From assembly GCA_963831105.1 (NCBI GenBank), contig CAWHOS010000010.1:558001-622000 (forward strand): a stretch of DNA of 64,000 bases, given 5' to 3'. This DNA comes from DATFQI01 sp963831105 (GTDB lineage: Bacteria; Actinomycetota; Thermoleophilia; Solirubrobacterales; Solirubrobacteraceae). Position numbers and translations under genes: made by a program. Shown piece after piece: positions 38,892 through 47,152 of this stretch (positions are counted from its first letter, which is position 1; each line of letters begins with the position of its first letter). The notes under the pieces are model-generated. The model worked only from the letters and a program-made list of their open reading frames with translations, was not told the origin of the DNA and ran no database searches.

Positions 38892-39790
38892 GGCTCCTCG
38901 CGCACGACCTCGCGCGCGGCCTTGTCGATCCGCAGGCCGAGGAAGGAGGGATGGCGCAGGCGGCCGTCCGGCGTCCACTCCATGAACGCGATCTGGGCCA
39001 CGAGCTCGGGCTCGACCCAGGTCGCGGCGCGCGGGATGCCCTTCTCGGGCTCGAACGGGGACGTGTCGCGCGCGAGCGGGGCGAGCTTCCCGGCCAGCTC
39101 GCGCAGCGTCGCGTGGGTGAAGCCGGTCCCGACCTTGCCCGCGTAGCGCAGGCGGTCGCCCTCGAAGTGGCCGACGAGCAGCGCGCCGAGGTCGGTGCGC
39201 GAGCCGCGCGGCGCGGTGAAGCCGCCGATCACGAGCTCCTGCGCGCGGGTGCACTTGAGCTTGAGCCAGTCGCGCGAGCGCGTGGACACGTACGGGGTGC
39301 CCAAGCGCTTGGCGATCAGGCCCTCCCAGCCGTCTCCGCACGCCTCGGCGAGCAGCGCCGCGCCGTCGCCGGTGACCTGCTCCGTGGTGCGCAGCGGGTC
39401 GCTCCAGCGCAGTACGTCCTCGAGCACCTGGCGGCGCTCCTCGAGCGGGAGCTCGCGCACGTCGCGGCCCTCGGCGACCAGCACGTCGAAGACGTAGTAG
39501 AAGAGCTCGCTGCCGTCGCCGCCGCCGAAGCGGTCGCGGCCGCCGACGAAGGCGACCGCCTCGCCGTCGATCACGAAGCCGTCGGCGGGGTCCGCGTCCA
39601 GCGCGGCGGCGATCGCGGGGTAGCGGTCGTTCAGCGACAGCTCGTTGCGCGAGTACAGCCGCGTGCGGCCGCCGTCCTTGACCGCCAGGCAGCGGATGCC
39701 GTCGAGCTTGCGCTCGAACACCCACTCCGGGCCGGACGGCCGCTCGGCGGTGAGCACCGCCTTCATGGGGGTCACGAACGCCGGGCGCAC
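38888..39790 (-). CDS. ATP-dependent DNA ligase (LigD-type ligase domain)
   Basis: A 300-residue ligase. The adenylation motif I is ERKLDGIRC with the nucleotide-accepting Lys near residue 28. Motif III is FVIDGEAVAF, IV EGLIAKRLGTPY, and V DWLKLKC. The oligonucleotide-binding domain follows (QELVIGGFTAPRGSRTDLGA, VGHFEGDRLRYAGKVGTGFT). It resembles the ligase module of LigD but without polymerase or nuclease domains. No Ku gene is seen nearby. It may take part in double-strand break or base-excision repair. Only 17 bases separate it from the divergent AraC gene. Confidence 0.92.
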   Translation of the reverse strand: MRPAFVTPMKAVLTAERPSGPEWVFERKLDGIRCLAVKDGGRTRLYSRNELSLNDRYPAIAAALDADPADGFVIDGEAVAFVGGRDRFGGGDGSELFYYVFDVLVAEGRDVRELPLEERRQVLEDVLRWSDPLRTTEQVTGDGAALLAEACGDGWEGLIAKRLGTPYVSTRSRDWLKLKCTRAQELVIGGFTAPRGSRTDLGALLVGHFEGDRLRYAGKVGTGFTHATLRELAGKLAPLARDTSPFEPEKGIPRAATWVEPELVAQIAFMEWTPDGRLRHPSFLGLRIDKAAREVVREEP

Positions 39791-39807
39791 GGCGGTAGCA
39801 TCGCGCA

Positions 39808-40260
39808 GTGGTCCGGGTCGACGCCGCCAGCCGCCGCCTGTTGCGTGCTCGCGACAAGATGGACCGCTCCTACGCGAAGCCGCTCGACGTGCCGGCGCTC
39901 GCGCGGGTCGCGCTGACCTCCGAGGCGCACTTCATCCGCACGTTCAAGAAGACGTTCGGCGAGACGCCGCACCGGTACCTCCAGCGGCGCCGGCTCGAGC
40001 GGGCGATGGCGCTGCTGCGCGAGACCGAGCGTCCTGTGACCGAGATCTGCCTCGACGTGGGCTTCACGAGCCTCGGGACCTTCAGCCGCACGTTCACCCA
40101 GGTCGTCGGGATGTCGCCGACCGCCTACCGTCAGGCGTGGCGGACCGGCGCCGGCACCGCCGGCTACGTGCCCACATGCGTGGTGATGTCCTGGACGCGG
40201 CCCCGGACCTCGGCGCAGGACAGCAATTTCGGAGAAGCGGATCGGAAGCGCTCGCCGTAG
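39808..40260 (+). CDS. AraC-family transcriptional regulator, short form
   Basis: A 150-residue protein made almost entirely of the AraC DNA-binding domain. Helix-turn-helix 1 is DVPALARVALTSEAHFIRTF with KKTFGETPHRYLQRRRLERA. Helix-turn-helix 2 is PVTEICLDVGFTSLGTFSRT with MSPTAYRQAW. No separate ligand domain is present; the last 30 residues are unmatched. The start is GTG 39808. The VOC gene begins 10 bases after the stop, a frequent pairing, so it probably regulates or is co-regulated with that VOC protein. Confidence 0.9.
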   Translation: MVRVDAASRRLLRARDKMDRSYAKPLDVPALARVALTSEAHFIRTFKKTFGETPHRYLQRRRLERAMALLRETERPVTEICLDVGFTSLGTFSRTFTQVVGMSPTAYRQAWRTGAGTAGYVPTCVVMSWTRPRTSAQDSNFGEADRKRSP

Positions 40261-40270
40261 CGTTCGGCGC

Positions 40271-40729
40271 ATGCTCACTTCCCTCTCGCACTCCTTCATC
40301 TACGTGCTCGATCACGACCAGGCCCTCGACTTCTACGTCGGCAAGCTCGGGCTCGAGATCGGGGCCGACGCGGACCTCGGCCCGTTCCGCTGGCTCTCCG
40401 TCCACGTCCCGGGCCGGCCCGAGTCCCAGGTCGTGCTCTCCACCCCCGACATGGGCCACGACGAGGAGACCGCCGCCGCGATCCGCGAGCTGGTCCCCAA
40501 GGGCGGCGCCAACGGGGTGATCTTCACCGTCGACGACTGCCGCAAGACCTACGCGGAGCTCGTCGAGAAGGGCGTGGAGTTCACCCAGGAGCCGACGGAG
40601 CACTTCTACGGCATCGACTGCGGCCTCCGCGACCCGTTCGGCAACCCGCTGCGGATCACCCAGCCGGCGCCCCAGCCCGTGACGATCCCGACGCCCGAGG
40701 AGTTCGCCGCGGAGTCCCGGCCGGTCTGA
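40271..40729 (+). CDS. VOC-family glyoxalase/dioxygenase-like protein
   Basis: A 152-residue protein with two beta-alpha-beta-beta-beta units. The first metal-ligand candidate is His in SHSFIYVLDHDQALDFYVGK. The second is the Glu/His region VEFTQEPTEHFYGIDCGLRD, ending in GNPLRITQP. It is typical of glyoxalase/bleomycin-resistance-like enzymes encoded next to AraC regulators. The reaction is unknown. Confidence 0.92.
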   Translation: MLTSLSHSFIYVLDHDQALDFYVGKLGLEIGADADLGPFRWLSVHVPGRPESQVVLSTPDMGHDEETAAAIRELVPKGGANGVIFTVDDCRKTYAELVEKGVEFTQEPTEHFYGIDCGLRDPFGNPLRITQPAPQPVTIPTPEEFAAESRPV

Positions 40730-40742
40730 GGACTCGCGCCGT

Positions 40743-40787
40743 CGACCGGTGGAATCTTCAGGCTGAGCCTGAAGATTCCACCGCTCG
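40743..40787. repeat. 45-bp palindromic element, copy C
   Basis: The 22-base arms around a central G have one mismatch near the outer end. The core TTCAGGCTGAGCCTGAA matches copies A and B, while the middle of both arms is changed together (GGTGGAATC and GATTCCACC in place of GGTCGATTG and CAATCGACC). It lies between the VOC gene and the trypsin-like gene. Confidence 0.85.
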
Positions 40788-40849
40788 CGCGCGATGACGC
40801 GCGCCACGAGCGTCGGTGGCGCGGTGTCGGCCGCCGTTAGCCTGCTCGC

Positions 40850-41758
40850 GTGTTCGGAGGTCGAGGCTTCGCCGGGTTCCTGACGGGTGTGGTCTTCGCG
40901 TTCCTGACCGCCGCGCCCTCGGCTCACGCGATCGCCAACGGCGAGGAGGCTGACGCGACGCGTACGCCTTGGATGGTCTCGATCACGTCCGACAGGGACG
41001 AGCGGCTGCCGGTCGCCGGCCGCTGCGGCGGCTCGCTGATCGCCCCGCGTGTCGTGCTCACCGCGGCGCACTGCCTGGAGGGGCTCGAGGACGACGCGCT
41101 GGTGGTCGCGGGGCGTCAGGCCGTCGGGCAGCCGGCCGGGCGTTCTGCCCGGATCGCGTCGGTGCGCGTGCATCCGCGCTACCGGCTCGAGCATCCGTTC
41201 GCGCGCGGTCACCAGGAGTCGACGGCGACCTCGGACGTCGGGCTGATCCAACTCGCCACGCCGATCGACGGGCCGTTGCTCCGCCTCGCGCCCGCTCGCG
41301 CTCGCCGGCTCACCCAGCCGGGGCGCGGCGCGCGGCTGTGGGGCTACGGGCCGATCTTCAGCCGCCCGGGCGCCTGCAGCAACCCGCCCGGCTCGCTCCC
41401 GCCGTGCTTCGCGCCGGGCTCCCTCCATCAGGCCGACCTGCGGCTGCTCTCCCGCCGGGCGTGCGCCCGCAGCTACCGGGGCGCGCTCGACGCGACGATG
41501 CTCTGCAGCATCGACCGCACGGGCGCCCGCCGCGCGCACGCCTGCCCCGGTGACAGCGGCTCGCCGCTCGCCGTCCGCGACGGCGGCGACTGGGTCCAGG
41601 TCGGCGTCGTCTCCTGGGGCGCCGAGGTCAAGCGCCGCCGCTGCGACGACGACGCGCCTGCCGATGGTGATGGCCGAGCGTCTCATCGCTGCGGCCCTGG
41701 ATCGACCGCACGATCCGGCGCTCGATCGCGGCGCGGGCGCGGAGGCCGGCGACGGTGA
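40850..41758 (+). CDS. Secreted trypsin-like serine protease, 3' end uncertain
   Basis: An exported S1-family protease. The signal peptide (FLTGVVFAFLTAAPSAHA) ends near residue 27, and the chain begins IANGEEADATRTPWMVSI. The catalytic triad is visible: His in VVLTAAHC, Asp in TSDVGLIQL and Ser in CPGDSGSPLAV. After VQVGVVSWG the reading becomes unlike the family. Family-like text appears in other frames (VMAERLIAA near 41675, then LRPWIDRTI from 41689), so one or two indels near 41645 and 41685 are likely. The true stop cannot be fixed; the 3' end overlaps the antisense MpaB-family gene. Confidence 0.85.
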   Translation: MFGGRGFAGFLTGVVFAFLTAAPSAHAIANGEEADATRTPWMVSITSDRDERLPVAGRCGGSLIAPRVVLTAAHCLEGLEDDALVVAGRQAVGQPAGRSARIASVRVHPRYRLEHPFARGHQESTATSDVGLIQLATPIDGPLLRLAPARARRLTQPGRGARLWGYGPIFSRPGACSNPPGSLPPCFAPGSLHQADLRLLSRRACARSYRGALDATMLCSIDRTGARRAHACPGDSGSPLAVRDGGDWVQVGVVSWGAEVKRRRCDDDAPADGDGRASHRCGPGSTARSGARSRRGRGGRRR

Positions 41759-42170
41759 GCGCGCGCGTCGCCGCGCCCGGGTCGGGATACCGGAAGGCAT
41801 CGCGTAGCGGCGGATCGAGCAGCGCGATCGTGCTGCGGCGCAGCAGCGGGCGGAGCGGTAGGGTCGCCGGGGCGTCCTTGATGTTCATGTGGCGGCCGAG
41901 CTCGCGGTAGTAGTTCGCGCTCGCGACGCGCTCCGTCTCGCACATCGGGCGCCACCCGAACCGGTCCATCCAGCGCATCGGGTCGAACTCGCCGGTCTCG
42001 GCCAGCAGGCCACCGATGCTCGGCACCGCGTAGGTCCGGTAGAGCGCGAGCCCGAGCGACTGCGTCATGTCCCACGGGAACTCGTGCGTGGCCATGACGC
42101 GGTAGATCTCGGCGAAGTCGACCTCCGGATCCAGCCGCTCGACGTGTCGCTGCCAGTGGTCGCGCTTCAT
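41628..42170 (-). CDS. MpaB/DUF2236-family protein with two internal deletions
   Basis: A 180-residue protein where the oxygenase MpaB-like family normally has about 280-300. The N-terminus LDPEVDFAEIYRVMATHEFP, then WDMTQSLGLALYRTYAVPSI, is typical. After LLAETGEF it jumps to DPMRWMDRFGWRPMCETERV, skipping the family section that usually contains the QKRYDDT block. After NIKDAPAT it jumps to LPLRPLLRRSTIALLDPPLR, skipping another block. Both joins are in frame. It may be a decaying gene or a shortened functional form. The ATG overlaps the preceding metallopeptidase stop. Confidence 0.65.
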   Translation of the reverse strand: MKRDHWQRHVERLDPEVDFAEIYRVMATHEFPWDMTQSLGLALYRTYAVPSIGGLLAETGEFDPMRWMDRFGWRPMCETERVASANYYRELGRHMNIKDAPATLPLRPLLRRSTIALLDPPLRDAFRYPDPGAATRALTVAGLRARAAIERRIVRSIQGRSDETLGHHHRQARRRRSGGA

Positions 42171-43327
42171 CCTGAGACGCCCCAGAGCGCGGAGAACACG
42201 TAGTCGCCCAGCTCGTTCCAGTCGTCGTCGTCTTCCGGGGCGGGCCCGTCGGCGTAGGCGTCGAGGACCAGCGCGGTTCCGTCGGAGTGGGTGACCAGCA
42301 CCAGCGCGCCGTGGAGGGTCTTGCCGTTCAGTTCCTGCTCGTAGCGCTGCACCGCGGCGGCATAGCCCTCCATCGCGAGGTCGAAGTCCTCGACGTCGCC
42401 GACATAGGAGACGCGCGATCCTCGGAAGTAGCCATCGCGGTGGCCGCTCAGATACTCGACGGCGCTCTGCCCGGTCAGCCCGTTCGCGCCACTGAGCTCC
42501 AAGGTGAACTGCGGGCGGGTGGCCGTGGTGAGCGAATATCCCGCGCCGGTCTTGCGAACGTCGGCGGCGGCCGGCGGCCGGAATTGGTAGCCGTTGACGG
42601 TGACGGGGACGATGCGATCCGTCTTCTCGTACCCGGCGCACAACGCGGCGTCCTCGCTGATGAACCCGGTCGCGAGCGCCGCCGCGCGCTCGATCGGGCC
42701 CCCGTGGGCGCCCCGGGCGAACCATCGGTCGTCCGAGAACTCCGTATCGGCGATGCTGCGCATGGTCTCGAGCGCGGTGCGCGTGTCGACCGGGGTGTCG
42801 AGCGAGGTGTTGCCATCGCTCTTGGCGGCGAGGAACATCCCCGCGTAGCAGTCGGCGCCGAGCTCTTGGCCGATCCCCAACCGGGGATTCCAGGCTGCGA
42901 CCGCCTGCAGATGATGGCCGAACTCGTGCGCGTGGAGGACGACGACCCCGGTGTCGGGGTCGCCGAAGGCCGTGCTGAGCGAGCTCAGCCAGTCGCGGTT
43001 CAGGTACATGCGGCCATCAGGCGCGCAGTAGAACGAGTTGTGACGCCATCGCGGTTCGCCGTCGGCGATGCACCTCGAGCCGGTGGGGGTGTCCTCGTCG
43101 GTGTAGATCACGAGCGGGCGCGGTGCCCGCCAGGGACGGTCGGTGACCGTCGGCAACGCCTCCTCCCAGTACGCCTCCAGCGCGGTCTCGGTCCGTTCGA
43201 CCAGCGTCGCGAACGCCGCGGCGCCGGGGTCATCCGTCTCCTTCGGTGGCGCGTTGTCATTACCGCCACCGCCACACCCGGAGAGCGCGAAGGCCACGAC
43301 CATGAGCAGGCACGCCACGAACCGCAT
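42167..43327 (-). CDS. YpfJ-like neutral zinc metallopeptidase lipoprotein
   Basis: A 386-residue exported protein. Signal and lipobox: LLMVVAFALSGC near residues 7-18, followed by a Gly/Asn-rich linker. The peptidase domain carries HAHEFGHHLQAVAAW (HEFGH zinc motif, about residue 136) and a downstream Glu ligand candidate in GQELGADCYAGMF, both typical of the putative neutral zinc metallopeptidase family. The C-terminal 150 residues form a separate beta-rich region. The target is unknown. Its stop overlaps the ATG of the MpaB-like gene. Confidence 0.87.
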   Translation of the reverse strand: MRFVACLLMVVAFALSGCGGGGNDNAPPKETDDPGAAAFATLVERTETALEAYWEEALPTVTDRPWRAPRPLVIYTDEDTPTGSRCIADGEPRWRHNSFYCAPDGRMYLNRDWLSSLSTAFGDPDTGVVVLHAHEFGHHLQAVAAWNPRLGIGQELGADCYAGMFLAAKSDGNTSLDTPVDTRTALETMRSIADTEFSDDRWFARGAHGGPIERAAALATGFISEDAALCAGYEKTDRIVPVTVNGYQFRPPAAADVRKTGAGYSLTTATRPQFTLELSGANGLTGQSAVEYLSGHRDGYFRGSRVSYVGDVEDFDLAMEGYAAAVQRYEQELNGKTLHGALVLVTHSDGTALVLDAYADGPAPEDDDDWNELGDYVFSALWGVSG

Positions 43328-43359
43328 CTCGCGTGCTCGACGGGCGGGACGTCGACGGA

Positions 43360-43878
43360 TCAGGCCCCGGGCGACCTGGGCGGGGCCTCGAGGATCGCGA
43401 CGACCGCGGCGTTGGGATTGTCCGGGTTCTTCGCCACCTGCGCCGCCGAGTCGAGCTTCGACTGCACCTTCTCGGCTGTCACCAGGGCGAGGAACCGCTC
43501 CTGCAGCGTCGTGAGGAACTTCGGGGCGCTGAACCCGGCGACGATGCACAGCAGGCAGAGGCGCCAGATGTCGTACTGCTCCTTGGGTGCCTCCGCCGAC
43601 GCGGCAGCGCCCTCGGCGGGCGCCGGGGTGGTGACCGGGTCGAACACCCCCATCGCGATCGCCGCCGCCACCATGCCGAGGATCACGCTCGCCCAAGTGC
43701 CGTAGTCGTAGAAGCGTCCCGTGAGACGCTTGGACATCTCGACGACACCCTCCTCGTCGGCACCCGCGATCTTGCGGACCTTCAGGAGCTCGGCGCAGAA
43801 CCCGCCCACGGCGCCGAGGAAGACGACCAGGACCACGAGCACGATCTTCGACATGTCGCTGTCGAGGGTGACGGTCAT
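43360..43878 (-). CDS. Hypothetical membrane protein, 172 residues
   Basis: Three hydrophobic stretches: SKIVLVVLVVFLGAVGGFCA, WASVILGMVAAAIAMGVF and IWRLCLLCIVAGFSAPKFL, followed by a soluble helical tail (LQERFLALVTAEKVQSKLDS). AGGAG lies 8 bases before the ATG at 43878. I do not recognise a family. The gap to the metallopeptidase downstream is only 32 bases, so the two may form an operon acting at the envelope. Confidence 0.7.
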   Translation of the reverse strand: MTVTLDSDMSKIVLVVLVVFLGAVGGFCAELLKVRKIAGADEEGVVEMSKRLTGRFYDYGTWASVILGMVAAAIAMGVFDPVTTPAPAEGAAASAEAPKEQYDIWRLCLLCIVAGFSAPKFLTTLQERFLALVTAEKVQSKLDSAAQVAKNPDNPNAAVVAILEAPPRSPGA

Positions 43879-43926
43879 GGTGAGTGCTCCTAGTAGTTGT
43901 CTCGCGACACTACAGAAACCGAGGCA

Positions 43927-44397
43927 TCACAAAGACGCGCAGGGCGAGTAGTCGACGGAGCTGAAGCCCCAGCGTTCCGAGAGCCAGCGCGGGACGAAGT
44001 CGTCGAGGGCCGTCTCGAGCGGGCCTCCGGCCTCGGAGTCGACGACCCACCAGGAGGCGACGGCGTCGGCTCCCGGGGCCGAGCGGTCGTCGGGCGGGTC
44101 GATGTAGACGCAGCCGAGGAGGGCCGACTCGTCCTCGTTCAGGACCGCGTAGTTGAAGGTCTCGTGGCGCTCGATCTCCTCGGCGTGGCGCTCGAGGTCC
44201 GCTCGGTCGGCCTCGTGGGTGATCGTCTCGGCGGGCCAGCCCCAGGCCTCGCCGTACTTGGCCCACAGGCGTTCGCGTGAGCCCATCACGGCCGGCATGT
44301 CGATGTCGACGTCGGAGCCCCGGATCGGGCGCAGGTGGTGGCCCGTCGGGAGGTCTTCGCGGAGCGGGTGCTCGAAGTCGTCGGGGAGCCAGCTCAT
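43927..44397 (-). CDS. GNAT-like acetyltransferase-fold protein
   Basis: 156 residues. The pattern HHLRPIRGSDVDIDMPAVMG, FNYAVLNEDESALLGCVYID and ASWWVVDSEAG is typical of an N-acetyltransferase fold, although the acetyl-CoA loop is degenerate. The ending LSERWGFSSVDYSPCASL is usual for this small actinobacterial family. The substrate is unknown. The ATG overlaps the stop of the zinc-ribbon gene (ATGA). Confidence 0.72.
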   Translation of the reverse strand: MSWLPDDFEHPLREDLPTGHHLRPIRGSDVDIDMPAVMGSRERLWAKYGEAWGWPAETITHEADRADLERHAEEIERHETFNYAVLNEDESALLGCVYIDPPDDRSAPGADAVASWWVVDSEAGGPLETALDDFVPRWLSERWGFSSVDYSPCASL

Positions 44398-44663
44398 CGC
44401 ACGACGACCCGCACGACGACGCGGGCGGGGCGGGCCGGGTCCTCGAGCGTGAGGAAGTCGCGCACCGCGCCGGCGACCCCGCAGAACGGGCACTGGGCCG
44501 GATCGGCGGGATGCACGCGGCCGGCGGGCATCACGGGCGCGTCGCACTCGGGGCAGGCCATCGTGGCGGTGGCCAGCTCGGTGCTGTCGCGGGCGGGACG
44601 GAGCTCCTCGGAGCCGCCGGTGGTGCCGATGGGCTCGCGGTCGACGCGGCGGTGGAACGCCAT
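44394..44663 (-). CDS. Small zinc-ribbon protein
   Basis: 89 residues. Two cysteine pairs, CPEC and CPFC about 23 residues apart, make a zinc ribbon. The ending FLTLEDPARPARVVVRVVVR is beta-rich. The ATG at 44663 begins a reasonable N-terminus (MAFHRRVDREPI). It is translationally coupled to the following GNAT-like gene. The function is unknown; binding of nucleic acid or protein is possible. Confidence 0.7.
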   Translation of the reverse strand: MAFHRRVDREPIGTTGGSEELRPARDSTELATATMACPECDAPVMPAGRVHPADPAQCPFCGVAGAVRDFLTLEDPARPARVVVRVVVR

Positions 44664-44770
44664 CGATGAAGTGTAGGCCTGGCCCGCCGGTACAAGCTCG
44701 CCGCACACCGATTGGACTCCTGTCCAGAGTTTCTGCGGAGCACGCGGAATCTGCCGATCATGCAGGACAT

Positions 44771-44974
44771 ATGAGCGACTCCGCCTCCGTCATCCGCCTC
44801 TCGCTGTCGGCCGCCGACGAGCAGGCCCTGGACACGCGGATCGCCGTGCTGCGCGCGGCCTTCCCGGTCGGGACCCTCGTCACGGTGACCCGCGGGACCG
44901 TCTTCAACCGCCACGGCATGCCGCCGAGCCCCGCCGCGCTGCTGTGCGCGACGCCGCCCGCGCAGACGGCCTGA
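44771..44974 (+). CDS. Hypothetical protein, 67 residues
   Basis: A soluble small protein beginning MSDSASVIRLSLSAADEQAL. AGGA lies five bases before the ATG. The helix ADEQALDTRIAVLRAAFPVG and strand TLVTVTRGTVFNRHGMPP suggest a compact alpha-beta fold. No family recognised. The next gene starts 15 bases on. Confidence 0.55.
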   Translation: MSDSASVIRLSLSAADEQALDTRIAVLRAAFPVGTLVTVTRGTVFNRHGMPPSPAALLCATPPAQTA

Positions 44975-44989
44975 GCTAGCGTGCCGGGC

Positions 44990-45310
44990 ATGGCCCGGCG
45001 CGTGTACTCCACCGACGACGGCGACCTGCGCAAGGCGCGCCCGCAGCAGAAGCGCGACCACGCCGCCGCCGGCGGGCGGGTGAAGGTGCGGCGGGAGACC
45101 GCCGGCCGCAAGGGCAAGGGCGTCACGACGATCACCGGCGTGCCGGTCTCGGACGACGAGCTGAAGGCGCTGGCCGGGAAGCTCAAGAAGCGCTGCGGTG
45201 TCGGCGGCTCGGCCAAGGACGGCGTGATCGAGCTCCAGGGCGACCACCGCGACACCGTCGTCGAGGTCCTCCGCAAGGACGGCTACGACGTCGTGCTCGC
45301 GGGCGGCTGA
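44990..45310 (+). CDS. SUI1/YciH-family translation initiation factor-like protein
   Basis: 106 residues, homologous to eukaryotic eIF1 and bacterial YciH. The core VRRETAGRKGKGVTTITGVP, LAGKLKKRCGVGGSAKDGVI and IELQGDHRDTVVEVLRKDGY is well conserved, with the basic loop that contacts the ribosomal P site. It may affect start-codon fidelity. ATG 44990 is preferred to the GTG three codons earlier. Its end overlaps the convergent YiiX-like gene by 28 bases. Confidence 0.9.
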   Translation: MARRVYSTDDGDLRKARPQQKRDHAAAGGRVKVRRETAGRKGKGVTTITGVPVSDDELKALAGKLKKRCGVGGSAKDGVIELQGDHRDTVVEVLRKDGYDVVLAGG

Positions 45311-45909
45311 GCCACCGCGACCTCTCCCGCCAGCGCGAACGGCGGGACCATGTCGATCCGGTCGCCGCTCCAGAAGCGGCCCGGGTCGTACCAGCTCGCC
45401 GGGCGGCGCTTGGGCAGCAGACCCATGTGCTGGTAGGTCGTGGCGACCAGCTCGGCGCAGTAGATCGTCTCCAGCGAGGACTCGCGGCGGCGCCAGCGGC
45501 CGGTCAGCCACTGCCGCGCGAGGCCCGGCGTGGTCGGGAACGAGCGCCCGTCGAAGCGCTCGATGACCTCCATCAGCCGGTCCTCGTGCTCGCGCTGGAG
45601 CTCGCCCTCGAGGTGGCGCGTCCACGCCCGCTGGCCGTAGCGCTCGCCCCAGACCCGGACCGCGTCCGCGAGCAGGTGCAGCTGGACGCCGCGCTGACGC
45701 TCGCCCGTCCAGACGTCAGGAAGGGAGCGGCCGAGCTCGGCATGCCACAGCAGCGGCGGCAGGTCGTCGAGCGCGACCACCATCCCGACGTGGTTGACGG
45801 GGCTGTTGGTGACGGCCTGGATCGCGCGGTCGGCGAACGAGCGGCCGCGGAAGAGCCAGATGTCGCCGGTCGCGGACTCCGCCACCGCCTTCTCGAACGG
45901 CAAGATCAC
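45283..45909 (-). CDS. YiiX/YebB-like permuted NlpC/P60 hydrolase
   Basis: 208 residues of the permuted papain-like (YiiX/DUF830) fold. The typical opening GDIWLFRGRSFADRAIQAVT precedes the catalytic His in SPVNHVGMVV, and the catalytic Cys lies in TIYCAELVATTYQHMGLLP. Such enzymes cleave amide or thioester bonds, possibly of lipids or peptidoglycan. No signal peptide is seen. The start is GTG 45909. Confidence 0.83.
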   Translation of the reverse strand: MILPFEKAVAESATGDIWLFRGRSFADRAIQAVTNSPVNHVGMVVALDDLPPLLWHAELGRSLPDVWTGERQRGVQLHLLADAVRVWGERYGQRAWTRHLEGELQREHEDRLMEVIERFDGRSFPTTPGLARQWLTGRWRRRESSLETIYCAELVATTYQHMGLLPKRRPASWYDPGRFWSGDRIDMVPPFALAGEVAVAQPPASTTS

Positions 45910-45929
45910 GACCCGTAACCTACGCGGCG

Positions 45930-46115
45930 ATGCAGGCGCGGACCTGGAAGCTGCTAGGCGTCGCCGGGCTGGCGGGCGTGACCGCCACGGGCGTCGTCGT
46001 CGCCCGCCGCCGCCGCGCGCAGCACGAGTACGACCCGGACGAGCTGCGCGCGAAGCTGCACGCCCGGCTCGCCGAGGTCCCGCGGCCGGAGGCGGAGGAG
46101 CGCCCCGCCCCGTGA
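45930..46115 (+). CDS. Small single-helix membrane protein, 61 residues
   Basis: One N-terminal helix (WKLLGVAGLAGVTATGVVVA) followed by a basic RRRR stop-transfer and a charged tail (YDPDELRAKLHARLAEVP). It starts 20 bases from the divergent YiiX-like gene, and its stop overlaps the GTG of the ferredoxin reductase gene, so the two are coupled. It may anchor or accompany that reductase; this is inference from arrangement. Confidence 0.65.
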   Translation: MQARTWKLLGVAGLAGVTATGVVVARRRRAQHEYDPDELRAKLHARLAEVPRPEAEERPAP

Positions 46116-46859
46116 GCGCGCTGCTCGCTCCCCACGCGGTCACCTGGCGGCTCGCCGCCGTCGCCGAGCTCGTGGCGGAGACGGAGCAGGCGGTCACGAT
46201 CGCCTTCGACGTGCCGGACTGGCCGGGCCACGTCGCCGGCCAGCACGTCGACATCCGCCTGACCGCTCCCGACGGCTACCAGACGCAGCGCTCCTACTCG
46301 ATCTCCTCGGGTCCCGAGGACGACCGCCTGGCGATCACCGTGGAGCGGATCGACGACGGCGAGGTCTCGCCCTACCTGACCGGGGTGCTCGAGGTGGGGG
46401 ACGAGATCGAGCTGCGCGGCCCGATCGGCGGGCACTTCACCTGGCGCGTCGAGGACGGCGGCCCGCTGCTGCTGGTCGCCGGCGGCTCCGGGATCGCGCC
46501 GCTGATGTCGATGCTGCGCCACCGCGCCGCGCAGGGGAGCCACGTCGACGCGCGCATGCTCGTCTCCGCCCGCATGCTCGCGGACCTGATCTACCGGGAG
46601 GAGCTCGATGGCCTCGCGTCAGGGCCCGGCCTGGCCGTGCATCGCACGCTCACGCGCGGGGCCCCGGAGGGCTGGGACGGGCTTCGACCGGCGCGTCGAC
46701 GGCGCGATGCTCGAGCAGGTCGGCCCGGCGCCGTCCGAGCGCCCGCGCGTGTTCGTCTGCGGCCCCACGGGCTTCGTCGAGGTCGTCGCCGATCTGCTCG
46801 TCGAGCTCGGGCACGACCCGGGCTCGATCCACGCCGAGCGCTTCGGGCCGACGGGATGA
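46112..46859 (+). CDS. Ferredoxin-NADP reductase-type oxidoreductase (frame broken once)
   Basis: About 248 residues of the FNR superfamily without an iron-sulfur domain. FAD motif TQRSYSISSGP (RxYS), NAD(P) motif LLLVAGGSGIAPLMSMLRH, and the terminal CGPTGFVEVVADLLVELGHD are all present, but the last part reads in a different frame after a break near 46680 (GAPEGWDG). It passes electrons between NAD(P)H and a partner. Related genes lie next to a molybdopterin oxidoreductase and a DUF6510 gene. Only the DUF6510 gene is here. Confidence 0.88.
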
Positions 46860-47152
46860 GCGAGCCCCGGGACCCGGTCGGGATGGTCGGCGACGACGCG
46901 TGCTGGCTCGACGGCAACGGCGTGGCCGGGCTGCTCACGGAGGTCTTCGGCGTCGAGCTGACGACCGTCGTGCGGACCTGCGGGAGCTGCGGCACGGCCG
47001 CGCCCGTCGGCGCGCACCGCGCGTACCTCGGCCCGGGGACCGTGCTGCGCTGCCCGGGCTGCGCCGGCGTCGCGATCCTGATCGCCCGGCTCCCCGACCG
47101 CGACGTCGTGCAGGTGCACGGCTCCTGGTCGATCGAGCTGCCACGGGGGTAG
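46856..47152 (+). CDS. DUF6510-family zinc-ribbon protein
   Basis: 98 residues. Two CxxC pairs (RTCGSCG and LRCPGCAG) make a zinc ribbon; WLDGNGVAGLLTEVFGVELT at the start and WSIELP at the end are typical of this family. It overlaps the reductase stop (ATGA). The family usually accompanies ferredoxin-reductase genes, so it may be a small partner of that enzyme. No function is established. Confidence 0.82.
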   Translation: MSEPRDPVGMVGDDACWLDGNGVAGLLTEVFGVELTTVVRTCGSCGTAAPVGAHRAYLGPGTVLRCPGCAGVAILIARLPDRDVVQVHGSWSIELPRG

